From Bacillota bacterium (GTDB lineage Bacteria; Bacillota; Negativicutes; Sporomusales; Sporomusaceae): 17,114 bases of DNA. The notes below the pieces were generated by a model. It did no database searches, had not been told where the DNA came from, and worked only from the letters and a program-made list of their open reading frames with translations. The stretch lies in NCBI GenBank assembly GCA_023388195.1, contig JAEWGR010000112.1, forward strand, positions 1 through 17,114. The letters are read 5' to 3'. How positions within the stretch are numbered: the first letter of the stretch is position 1; each line of letters starts with the position of its first letter. Positions 1-6,532 of the stretch are shown piece by piece. Made by a program: the position numbers and the translations under genes.

Positions 1-1752
1 CACCTCTTTCAGGCCGGGGCCGCATTCCTCGGCAGCCTGCGGATTAGTCAGGCCGGTGTATTCCATTACGGAAGACGTACAGCCGCCGGACAGAATCAGG
101 ATGTCTTTTTCGATCAGGCCTTTGGTAATGCGGAAAATATTACTGCCCCCTTGGCCATAGCGGGCGGTGGTGCAGCCGACAATGGTGGCAATACCCCTTA
201 TTTTGCCGGCAGCAATGGCATCAATCAGCGGTTTCCAGGAACCGCCAAGTGCTTCTCTAACCGACTCGGTGCTAAAACCAATCATGCAGCTCTCGGAAAC
301 ATGGGGGGGAATATATACTTCCCGATTTTCCGCTTTCCGTTTGCCAAAAGCGCTGATAGCCATATCGAGGATTTTTGCCGCCTGTTGTTTCATCTCTTCC
401 GGCTTAAACTCGACAACCTCAGTCCCGGGCATGCGGATAACTTCATGGGTACTTACCATCGTTGTGCCAAACCGTTTGGCATAAAGCGGCAGGGTGGGAA
501 TGGTGCAATTATAGTCAAACATAAACAGGTCCACGGCCCCGGTAGCCAGAAGATATTCCTCCGAGAGCCATTCACCCTCCTGGCCGGCATAGGCGCTCAT
601 AGCCCCGGTATCGCTGTAGTTGAGCAGCTGCTGTCCCTCACAGACATGGCCTAGCACCTGCAGGCCGCTCGCCCCGGCCTGGCGGGCTTTATCCTGCCAT
701 TCCGGCGTAGAGGCCAGTTCAATCACCACATGGGCCGTAAGGGGCATATGGCCATTGGTAATGATATTGACCTTGTCTTTTTGCAGGAGACCCATATTCT
801 GCTTGGCCGCCCGGATTTTCTGGGTGCCCATTAGGATTTCCTGAAGTATATCAAGGGCAAATAAGCCCTGGTATTCGTTGATTATGCCCAGCCGGACTGA
901 GGTTAGCAGGAAGTCGACAGCATCCGCATTGAGGTTAGTCATACACTTGGTCTGCGCAAAACCAACCTCACTAAAGCCACCGCCGGGGAAAATATTCAGC
1001 TTACGCCACAGTTCCTGCCGTTTGGGAGGCGCAAATGTTTTTACCATTGCGGCTTCTTCCCAGTAAGGTTTACCCATATCGCCAAGCACCCAGTCCGCAA
1101 AATTAACCGCGACTTTGTTCAGATCCTCATGGCTGTTCAGGCCGGCCATTTCGGCATATTTTAAAAGTTTTTGACTGTCCCGTATTTTTAGGCCGCTGTC
1201 TGGCTTTTCGGCCGCAGCTTTCAGGGCCCGGGCAGCCTGCTGGGCATGAAAAATATTCGCAGAGGTGCCGATGGTTACATGGCGGTATACAAAATTTCTG
1301 GCCACCATAACATCGGCATCAACACCGCAGTTGCCGCGGGGTGCTTTGGGGCTGATCCGGCAAGGGCCGTTGGCACATAACTGGCAGGACAGACCGGAAG
1401 AGCAGAAACTGCAGCGAATTTTTTCCTGTTGTTCAAAACGGTCGAAGACATTAGTCAGGCCTTGGGCATGGACATGCTGATACATCTCGCGCATGGCCGG
1501 ATCAATGATAACATTAAGCGGAAAACCATCTTTTGTTTGATCATGCACCTTGATATGTTCCCGCTGCCATTTATGTACTTCAGGCATAGAGGCCGGGGTT
1601 TTTTCAATATCATAATATTTCCGGGCATTCTGATGCACGTCAAAATGACTGTCCGGATTGTTCGTGCTGCTGGCATCGCCTTTATTAGGCACTGATTCCA
1701 CATCACCGCGGCTGGTTGTATCATCACTTTTGATTAAGGTATCATTACCCAT
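1..1752 (-). CDS. cooS: Ni-CODH family protein (CooS-like), deviant active site, 3' end beyond window
   Basis: The frame is open from ATG at 1752 to base 1, giving 584 residues; about 50-70 C-terminal residues lie outside. The fold is the anaerobic carbon monoxide dehydrogenase (hybrid-cluster-related) family. Visible in order: an N-terminal extension of about 75 residues; a Cys cluster C114-x2-C117, C123, C126, C131 and C142 (D and B clusters); GTSANIFHAQ at 162-171; and C-cluster ligand positions H335 (NGHMP), C371 (GHVCEGQQ), C416 (DYNCTIP), C527 (IVGCTT) and C558 (SGGCTS). Canonical CODHs have Cys-Cys where this protein has V370-C371, and a His where it has N166. It may therefore not oxidise CO; a CooS-V-like Fe/S/O hybrid-cluster enzyme is the better guess. 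The ribosome site is GGGAGG about 12 nt upstream, or AGGA closer. It is divergent from lepB. No cooC or cooF is visible. Family assignment is firm; function is inferred. Confidence 0.9.
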   Translation of the reverse strand, partial: MGNDTLIKSDDTTSRGDVESVPNKGDASSTNNPDSHFDVHQNARKYYDIEKTPASMPEVHKWQREHIKVHDQTKDGFPLNVIIDPAMREMYQHVHAQGLTNVFDRFEQQEKIRCSFCSSGLSCQLCANGPCRISPKAPRGNCGVDADVMVARNFVYRHVTIGTSANIFHAQQAARALKAAAEKPDSGLKIRDSQKLLKYAEMAGLNSHEDLNKVAVNFADWVLGDMGKPYWEEAAMVKTFAPPKRQELWRKLNIFPGGGFSEVGFAQTKCMTNLNADAVDFLLTSVRLGIINEYQGLFALDILQEILMGTQKIRAAKQNMGLLQKDKVNIITNGHMPLTAHVVIELASTPEWQDKARQAGASGLQVLGHVCEGQQLLNYSDTGAMSAYAGQEGEWLSEEYLLATGAVDLFMFDYNCTIPTLPLYAKRFGTTMVSTHEVIRMPGTEVVEFKPEEMKQQAAKILDMAISAFGKRKAENREVYIPPHVSESCMIGFSTESVREALGGSWKPLIDAIAAGKIRGIATIVGCTTARYGQGGSNIFRITKGLIEKDILILSGGCTSSVMEYTGLTNPQAAEECGPGLKEV

Positions 1753-1857
1753 ACAGTTCCTGTACCTCCCTTAGATTTCTGGTTTTAGTTTATTACCAAA
1801 GAGTCATTTTATATACAGGCCTGCCAATAATTCCATACGGCTTATTCGTAATAATTC

Positions 1858-1886
1858 TTGCCCCCGGCAGAGCTATCTGTTAAAAT
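1858..1886 (+). promoter_or_regulatory. Predicted sigma-A promoter for lepB
   Basis: TTGCCC (1858-1863), a 17-nt spacer, then TAAAAT (1881-1886). The predicted start near 1893 leaves only about 18 nt of leader, which includes the AGGGGG ribosome site. On the other strand a TATAAA near 1808-1813 could serve the cooS-like gene, but its -35 is weak. The 158-bp gap holds no other visible element. Confidence 0.4.
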
Positions 1887-1910
1887 TTTAATATTAGGGG
1901 GAATTCAATA

Positions 1911-2474
1911 ATGAAACTCATTAAAGAGATTGCCGACTGGGCATACAGCCTGGCTGTAGCCCTAGCACTGGCCATTGTGATTAACGCCTTTGTATTTCAG
2001 CCCACCCGGGTGGTAGGGAGCTCGATGGAGCCCAACCTGCATAACAATGATTATGTATTTGTATCGAAGTTGTCCCACACCTTTGCCAATGCGCCTGAAT
2101 ATGGTGACATTGTTATTATTGACAGCCGCGTATTCCGGGAACGCAACGTAAAAGACGACCTTGCCGACCCGGTCTCCACTTACCTTAGTGTGGCCAAACT
2201 GGCTGAGGTCGACAACCATATCTGGATTAAGCGGGTTGTCGGCAAGCCGGGCGATACCATTGAAATCAAGGACGGAAAAGTATACCGCAACGGCACACTG
2301 CTTGACGAACCTTATATTAAGGAAACCATGCGGGCTGCTGCTCCGAAAAAGGTTACTATTCCGCCAAATCAGGTATATGTGTTAGGCGATAATCGCAACA
2401 ACTCCAGTGACAGCCGTTATATTGGCCCCGTCCCGGTCAGTCATGTGCTGGGAAAAGTAGTTCTGACCCTATAG
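1911..2474 (+). CDS. lepB: Signal peptidase I (type I leader peptidase)
   Basis: Membrane-anchored serine protease (S26 family) that removes signal peptides from exported preproteins. It has 187 residues, the usual size for Firmicutes SipS-type enzymes. A single N-terminal membrane segment (about residues 10-29) is followed by the Ser box GSSMEP with the catalytic Ser38. The Lys box IKRVVGKPGD contains the catalytic Lys107, and GDNRNNSSDSR (159-169) is the conserved box E. The ATG at 1911 has AGGGGG about 8 nt upstream. It appears monocistronic: its own promoter lies upstream and a strong hairpin terminator follows about 80 nt after the stop. The divergent CooS-like gene is probably functionally unrelated. 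Confidence 0.96.
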   Translation: MKLIKEIADWAYSLAVALALAIVINAFVFQPTRVVGSSMEPNLHNNDYVFVSKLSHTFANAPEYGDIVIIDSRVFRERNVKDDLADPVSTYLSVAKLAEVDNHIWIKRVVGKPGDTIEIKDGKVYRNGTLLDEPYIKETMRAAAPKKVTIPPNQVYVLGDNRNNSSDSRYIGPVPVSHVLGKVVLTL

Positions 2475-2556
2475 GATCAGATAAGACTTGGCTTGTTACC
2501 CTTTAGGTATAGGCATTCTTAGAATTTGATTGATAAAATTGCTAGAGTTAACAAAG

Positions 2557-2599
2557 AAAAACAGGCCAGGTGCAGATTATCACACCCCGGCCTGTTTTT
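2557..2599. terminator. Bidirectional intrinsic terminator between lepB and ABC permease
   Basis: AAAAACAGGCC (2557-2567) pairs perfectly with GGCCTGTTTTT (2589-2599). An inner GGTG/CACC (2569-2572 with 2583-2586) can extend the stem. T-rich flanks follow the GC stem on both strands, so it can end lepB transcripts (plus) and permease transcripts (minus), whose genes converge here. Confidence 0.85.
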
Positions 2600-2622
2600 A
2601 TTATTGTTTACCTGTCTCTGCT

Positions 2623-3462
2623 CTAGTCCCTTACCCGGACCATCGTCCAGACCCCCACAGCCAGCAGCAGTATTGTGTACAACATCAATACACCAACAGA
2701 TACCCAGGGTGTCTCGATGCCGCCGGCAATAGCCCGCAAGGCATAGGTGGCATGAGTTAACGGCAGCAGGTCAATAAACCAGCGTACCGCCAGCGGCAGC
2801 CTGTCCGGCGAAAAAAAGGTTGCACACAAAAAAGACATTGGCAACAGTACATAGGTATTGAAACTGGCCATATCTTCATGGGAATTAATCAGCATGGCCG
2901 CCACCAGCCCCATAGCGGCAAACAGCAGGCAGGTAAGGGCCAGCGTCAGCAGAAAACCGGCAGTTACAGTAAATTTAGCACCAAATAAAAAGGCCAGCGC
3001 AAAAATAACCGCACAGGAAATCAGGCCCCGGAGGGCTCCGGCCAGAACCTTGCCGGTAACGAAAGAACCCGGACTGACAGGCGCTATCAGATACTCCTCC
3101 AGGGTTTTGTGATATAACCGGCTCATATTCAGCGGTGAACCCACTGCACTAAAACTGATATTCATGGCATTCAACGCCATGATGCCCGGCAGGATAAAAT
3201 CAAGATAACTGCCGCCATTCATCGGCAGGCTGCGCCCGATCCCCCAGCCAAAAGCCACCAGATACAGAACCGGGCTAATCATCCGCGATAAAACAAACTT
3301 AACCAGCCGCCTGTTTAAAACTACCCAGTCCCGCCAAAATACAGTACAAACATCCTCAAATCGCAATTGTCTCCAACCCTTCACGACGCATTTTTTCAGT
3401 ATGCTTATATTTCGCGTTAGATAAGCAAATATCCTGTAAGGCCTATTATCGTCAAAATACAA
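2623..3462 (-). CDS. ABC-2 type transporter permease
   Basis: Integral membrane subunit of an ABC exporter of the drug/polysaccharide ABC-2 class. About six hydrophobic segments are visible after residue 45. The sequence has family features such as FILPGIMALNA near the third membrane segment and the conserved C-terminal stretch LPLTHATYALRAIAGG. The substrate cannot be told. The longest form starts at TTG (3462) with AGGA 6-7 nt upstream, giving 279 residues. An internal TTG at 3366, preceded by TTGGAG with a 4-nt spacer, would give 247 residues and begin LRFEDVCTVFWRDW, which fits the usual permease N-terminus better. No ATPase gene adjoins: the upstream neighbour is a LysR regulator and the downstream element is a terminator, so the partner ATPase must be encoded elsewhere or the protein is an orphan. 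Confidence 0.85.
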   Translation of the reverse strand: MYFDDNRPYRIFAYLTRNISILKKCVVKGWRQLRFEDVCTVFWRDWVVLNRRLVKFVLSRMISPVLYLVAFGWGIGRSLPMNGGSYLDFILPGIMALNAMNISFSAVGSPLNMSRLYHKTLEEYLIAPVSPGSFVTGKVLAGALRGLISCAVIFALAFLFGAKFTVTAGFLLTLALTCLLFAAMGLVAAMLINSHEDMASFNTYVLLPMSFLCATFFSPDRLPLAVRWFIDLLPLTHATYALRAIAGGIETPWVSVGVLMLYTILLLAVGVWTMVRVRD

Positions 3463-3477
3463 TTAATTCCTATAACT

Positions 3478-3602
3478 TTGGGTAATAAAAGCTATTCGTT
3501 TTATGTATTTTACCTTTAGGCCAGCAAAGTGTAAACTACATATAGGCATTAAATATGCCCACGTCATGAGCCTAAAGACCAGGTGTCTAAGGCTTTTTTT
3601 TT
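3478..3602 (+). ncRNA. Possible small structured RNA (approximate 5' end)
   Basis: The 166-bp gap between lysR and the permease (both minus) carries a plus-strand intrinsic terminator that no plus-strand gene explains. Upstream of it is a second hairpin, GGCAT/ATGCC (3545-3549 with 3555-3559, loop TAAAT). A weak plus-strand promoter (TTGGGT at 3478, then TATGTA around 3502) could start a transcript of about 90-100 nt. No known riboswitch or sRNA family was recognised. The 5' boundary is a guess. Confidence 0.3.
3569..3602 (+). terminator. Plus-strand intrinsic terminator with no plus-strand gene
   Basis: AGCCT-AAA-GAC (3569-3579) pairs imperfectly with GTCTAAGGCT (3585-3594), leaving a CAGGT loop. 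The hairpin runs into nine T residues (3594-3602). Its orientation opposes both neighbouring genes. Confidence 0.6.
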
Positions 3603-3628
3603 GTTTAAACGGGCAGTTGTGTAAGGTT

Positions 3629-4531
3629 TTATTCCAGCTTTACGTCAACACCAAACAAACAGGCGGTATACTTCAGCCACGCACGGGCGGCATAGGATAA
3701 ATAGGTATCTTTTCGCCAGATTACCGCCAGGTGCCAGGGTCTGATTTCCTCGGCCAGGGGCAAAGCTTTAACAACATCACCAGTCAGTTTGTCACATACC
3801 ATTTTAGGCAGCAGGGCCACCCCCAGTTTAGCGGCCACAATCTCCACCATAAAATCCCATTGCGAGCTTTCGCACAATACCCGGGGCATAAAACCATATT
3901 CCCGGCATTTCTCGATAATGTGGTCATGCAGGGCGAAGTCCTTGCGATACATAACCACAGACTCATCGGCTAAGTCCGTAATATGGGCAATATCCCGGGC
4001 TGCCAGCCGGTGCTCCGGGTGGACGATGAGCTGGATTGGATCTTTAACAAAAGCAAACAGTGAAAAGTTCGTTTTATTCTTAACCGGTAAAACTACGACC
4101 CCGATTTCCAGCTGCCCATCCTCAACCATTGCTTCAACCGCTTTTGAACCAACCTCAATTAAATCAATCAGAATATCGGGATATTTTCTCTTAAATTCAC
4201 CAATAGCAATCGCAAAAAAACTCATTTCAACCATTGGCGGAATCCCAATACGAATCTGCCCTTTGCGGCAGCCTGTCAAGGCGTCCAGGTCAGCAGCGGC
4301 ATTGTTGAGCGAAGCAACGATGTTAATCCCGTGCTCATACAATGCCTGTCCGGCGTCAGTCAGCTTAATCTTCCGTCCTGACCTGTCGATCAGGACAACC
4401 CGGAGTTCATTTTCCAGATTGCGCACCATCTTACTGATAGACGGCTGAGAAACATGAAGTGTCTGGGCCGCCCGCGTAAAGCTCCCCTGCTTGGCGACTT
4501 CAATAAAATATGTTAAATGCAGAATGTCCAC
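3629..4531 (-). CDS. LysR-family transcriptional regulator
   Basis: 300 residues, the standard LysR length. The N-terminal winged helix-turn-helix (about residues 1-60) contains FTRAAQTLHVSQPSISKMVRNLE. The periplasmic-binding-like effector domain spans roughly residues 90-295 (GQIRIGIPPM onward). The N-terminus (MDILHLTYFIEVAKQGSFTRAA) resembles CidR/YwbI-type regulators, but the effector cannot be assigned. The start is GTG at 4531 with GAGGAG 8 nt upstream. The gene sits behind a TTGACA promoter and a perfect 16-bp-arm palindrome, which suggests autoregulation or control by another factor. LysR regulators often control a divergent gene. Here the nearest upstream gene, a 55-codon one, lies on the same strand, so the target is unclear; the permease downstream is a candidate. 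Confidence 0.93.
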   Translation of the reverse strand: MDILHLTYFIEVAKQGSFTRAAQTLHVSQPSISKMVRNLENELRVVLIDRSGRKIKLTDAGQALYEHGINIVASLNNAAADLDALTGCRKGQIRIGIPPMVEMSFFAIAIGEFKRKYPDILIDLIEVGSKAVEAMVEDGQLEIGVVVLPVKNKTNFSLFAFVKDPIQLIVHPEHRLAARDIAHITDLADESVVMYRKDFALHDHIIEKCREYGFMPRVLCESSQWDFMVEIVAAKLGVALLPKMVCDKLTGDVVKALPLAEEIRPWHLAVIWRKDTYLSYAARAWLKYTACLFGVDVKLE

Positions 4532-4555
4532 ACAAAATATACTCCTCTATTAAAA

Positions 4556-4593
4556 ATAAGGTATATAGTTCAAAAAAGAACTATATACCTTAT
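4556..4593. promoter_or_regulatory. 38-bp perfect palindrome, probable operator of lysR
   Basis: Left arm 4556-4571 ends TATAGTTC; right arm 4578-4593 begins GAACTATA. The 16-bp arms match perfectly around an A6 centre. It lies directly downstream of the predicted -10 (4594-4599), over the transcription start, as expected of a repressor or autoregulator site. If transcribed it would form a hairpin followed by TTATTTTTA on the minus strand, so an attenuator is an alternative reading. Confidence 0.6.
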
Positions 4594-4623
4594 ACTATGG
4601 CTGGCCTTACCAATAACTGTCAA
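4594..4623 (-). promoter_or_regulatory. Predicted sigma-A promoter for lysR
   Basis: Minus-strand TTGACA (4618-4623), an 18-nt spacer, then CATAGT (4594-4599). The consensus -35 is perfect. The predicted start falls inside the adjoining palindrome. Confidence 0.5.
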
Positions 4624-4648
4624 GGGTATTTTAATTATTCCATTTTTA

Positions 4649-4816
4649 TTATGAGGGTACTGCCCGATCCCAAAATTCCTGTGTCCGGGTTATATCCCGT
4701 GTAACCGGAATGGGCACTATCTTTTCCCGCTTATCAACAAGCACACCTTGTCTTGTTAACATATTATCGTTTGACGGCAGTTTATAGCCGAATATCCATG
4801 TTAGTAACGCTTGCAT
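4649..4816 (-). CDS. Small protein of 55 residues, function unknown
   Basis: A short gene reading MQALLTWIFGYKLPSN at its start and ending EFWDRAVPS before TAA. The ATG at 4816 is preceded by AGGGGAG with 7 nt spacing, one of the best ribosome sites in the window. A promoter-like TTTACT-N17-TACAAT lies about 40 nt upstream. The N-terminus is mildly hydrophobic (ALLTWIFGYKL), too short for a clear membrane span; the rest is charged, with alternating basic and acidic residues. No family was recognised. It lies between metX and lysR on the same strand, about 130 bp after metX. Evidence for translation is the signals and the clean frame, not homology. Confidence 0.6.
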   Translation of the reverse strand: MQALLTWIFGYKLPSNDNMLTRQGVLVDKREKIVPIPVTRDITRTQEFWDRAVPS

Positions 4817-4857
4817 GTACTTTCTCCCCTTTACCTAAATAACTGGTGCATACATTT

Positions 4858-4886
4858 ATTGTAAGGGTACCCGCTAATTAAGTAAA
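4858..4886 (-). promoter_or_regulatory. Predicted promoter for the 55-codon gene
   Basis: Minus-strand TTTACT (4881-4886), a 17-nt spacer, then TACAAT (4858-4863). An imperfect palindrome (TGCATA/TATGCA arms, 4897-4926) lies just upstream of the -35. Confidence 0.45.
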
Positions 4887-4945
4887 ATATCTATTATGCA
4901 TAGGCACAATTACCTGTGGTTATGCAAAGGGAGAAAAGATTGCAC

Positions 4946-6157
4946 TTATACCTCCCGGCACTGCACCTCCGGCACCAGACGGGCTCCGAGATAGGCGAGG
5001 CTGGAGGCCCGGAACCGGAACCATTGTTTGAGAGGCACAGTAACAGGCGCCGGCAGGGCTGCATCCATAAACCGGGTCAGTATCGGCCTGAGCAATTGAA
5101 AATCTATCAGGAAACCGTCATGGCCGTGGGCGCTGTTAATAACCGCCAATTCGGCCCGAATTCCCACCTGCTGCAAGATTGCCGCCAATTCTTCCTGCTG
5201 ATAGGACGGATACAGGATATCGGAACTGACCCCGACAATAAGCACCCGGGCATCAATACGGGACAAGGCCTCCTCACACGTTGCGTACCCGGCGCTTATA
5301 TCGAAAAGATCCAGGGCTCGCAGCAGATAGAGATAGGAATTGGCATCAAACCTTTTTACAATGTTGGCCCCCTGGTAATCTAAATAGTTTTCAATTTCAA
5401 ACTGTCCGCTCCGAGTGCGCCGGCCAAACTTATAGGCCATAGACGACTCACTCTGATAGGTAATCATGCCCAGCGCCCGGGCTGCCGCCAGGCCTTTTTC
5501 CGGGCCAGGCCCGCCATAATAATCACCGTTTTGCCAGGCAGGATCAAGCATGACCGTCTGGCGGCCCACCCGGTTATAGGCAATGGCCTGGGGTGCTGCC
5601 GAGCCAGGGGCGGCAATCACAGCAACGGCATCAATAAAGCCTGGATAGCTTACCGCCCATTCCAGCGCCTGCATCCCGCCCATTGAACCGCCAATTACCA
5701 GGGCCAGGTGATGAATCCCCAGCACCTCCAGTAGCCGTTTCTGCACCTTGACCATATCTTTAATGGTTATCTCAGGAAAACTCATGCCATAAGGTCTGCC
5801 GGTAGCCGGGTCCGGCGAGGCGGGTCCTGTTGTCCCCTGACAGCCGCCAAGCACATTCGCACAAATAATATAGAACCGGTCGGTATCAAGCGGCCGCCCG
5901 GGACCGATTAACGGTTCCCACCAGCCTTGTTCATCATAAGGCCCGTGGGCAGCCGGATGGCTGTCACCGGTCAGCGCATGCTCCACCAGGATGACATTGT
6001 CGCCGGCCGCAGAAAGTGTGCCATAGGTTTCATACGCCACTGTTATCTCGTTTAAACAGCCTCCCAGTACCAGGGTAAACGGATTCTCCGGGCTGGCAAT
6101 CCGGGCCAGCTTGAGCTGTGACCGCCATTTAAAGCCGGGAAAAAAGGTAACAACCAT
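4946..6157 (-). CDS. metX: Homoserine O-acetyltransferase
   Basis: Alpha/beta-hydrolase that acylates L-homoserine (usually with acetyl-CoA) at the entry of methionine synthesis. From the start chosen here it has 403 residues. The nucleophile elbow GGSMGG contains Ser158, and the other triad members are Asp313 (SSDILYP) and His346 (HGHDGF). Early family motifs EHALTGDSH and NVLGGCQGTTGP are present. An in-frame ATG at 6181 has no ribosome site, while the ATG at 6157 has AAAGGGGG 8 nt upstream, so 6157 is preferred. The gene lies directly behind a SAM-I riboswitch and terminator, so expression should rise when S-adenosylmethionine is low. Acetyl versus succinyl donor specificity cannot be told by eye. 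No metY or other methionine gene follows directly. Confidence 0.95.
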   Translation of the reverse strand: MVVTFFPGFKWRSQLKLARIASPENPFTLVLGGCLNEITVAYETYGTLSAAGDNVILVEHALTGDSHPAAHGPYDEQGWWEPLIGPGRPLDTDRFYIICANVLGGCQGTTGPASPDPATGRPYGMSFPEITIKDMVKVQKRLLEVLGIHHLALVIGGSMGGMQALEWAVSYPGFIDAVAVIAAPGSAAPQAIAYNRVGRQTVMLDPAWQNGDYYGGPGPEKGLAAARALGMITYQSESSMAYKFGRRTRSGQFEIENYLDYQGANIVKRFDANSYLYLLRALDLFDISAGYATCEEALSRIDARVLIVGVSSDILYPSYQQEELAAILQQVGIRAELAVINSAHGHDGFLIDFQLLRPILTRFMDAALPAPVTVPLKQWFRFRASSLAYLGARLVPEVQCREV

Positions 6158-6200
6158 AAACTTAGCCCCCTTTTTACTCATTTTAGTATCGGTAAAAATT

Positions 6201-6222
6201 AAAAACCCCCTCTCAGAGGGGG
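6201..6222 (-). terminator. SAM-riboswitch expression-platform terminator
   Basis: Minus strand CCCCCTC, loop TGA, GAGGGGG, then TTTTTAATTTTT. Its 5' arm (CCCTCT) can instead pair with AGAGGG of the aptamer's 3' P1 strand, giving the antiterminator expected of an S-box OFF switch. Confidence 0.9.
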
Positions 6223-6242
6223 CATATTAACATATACCTAAT

Positions 6243-6352
6243 CCCTCTCATCTCCCAGGAATATCTGATTCCTGCTGGAATTAGCACCTCTGCGTAATAC
6301 GCCGGTTGCCGGGTGTCATCGGGCCAGTCCCTCGACCTCTCTGGATAAGAGT
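6243..6352 (-). ncRNA. SAM-I (S-box) riboswitch aptamer upstream of metX
   Basis: Read on the minus strand it begins CTCTTATCCAGAGAGG and continues with the S-box core GAGGGACTGGCCCGATGA, then CGGCAACC, GGTGCTAATTCC and the closing GATGAGAG. P1 forms between CTCTTATC and GATGAGAG. The order and conserved strings match the SAM-I family. Binding of S-adenosylmethionine should stabilise P1 and free the downstream terminator. Confidence 0.95.
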
Positions 6353-6383
6353 TAATATGAAATTAGTGAATCGTAATGTATAA

Positions 6384-6412
6384 ATGATAGCTAAGCTGAG
6401 AACATTTGTCAA
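6384..6412 (-). promoter_or_regulatory. Promoter of the SAM riboswitch-metX transcript
   Basis: Minus-strand TTGACA (6407-6412), a 17-nt spacer and TATCAT (6384-6389). The predicted start near 6377 is about 25 nt before the aptamer. Confidence 0.75.
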
Positions 6413-6466
6413 GTATATCCTCTGCTTTTTCTGCAACTTGAGGAAGCATTTAACCAGAAAACCGAT

Positions 6467-6472
6467 TATAAT
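6467..6472 (+). promoter_or_regulatory. Consensus -10 upstream of the DNA glycosylase gene
   Basis: Perfect TATAAT, 60 nt before the chosen start codon. No good -35 is found at normal spacing (TTGAGG at 6438-6443 is 23 nt away), so it may be an activated or weak promoter. Confidence 0.35.
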
Positions 6473-6532
6473 AGATACATGGATTTATCCCGCTAAATAC
6501 GCCGTCCGGCATGAATGGTAAGGAGCAGCAAC

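Noticed and set aside
151..1695. Several plus-strand open frames of 60-167 codons
   Set aside because: They are antisense to the continuous CODH-family frame, have no good ribosome sites and no recognisable domains.
6179..6181. ATG at 6181 as the metX start
   Set aside because: No ribosome site; the in-frame ATG at 6157 has AAAGGGGG at good spacing.
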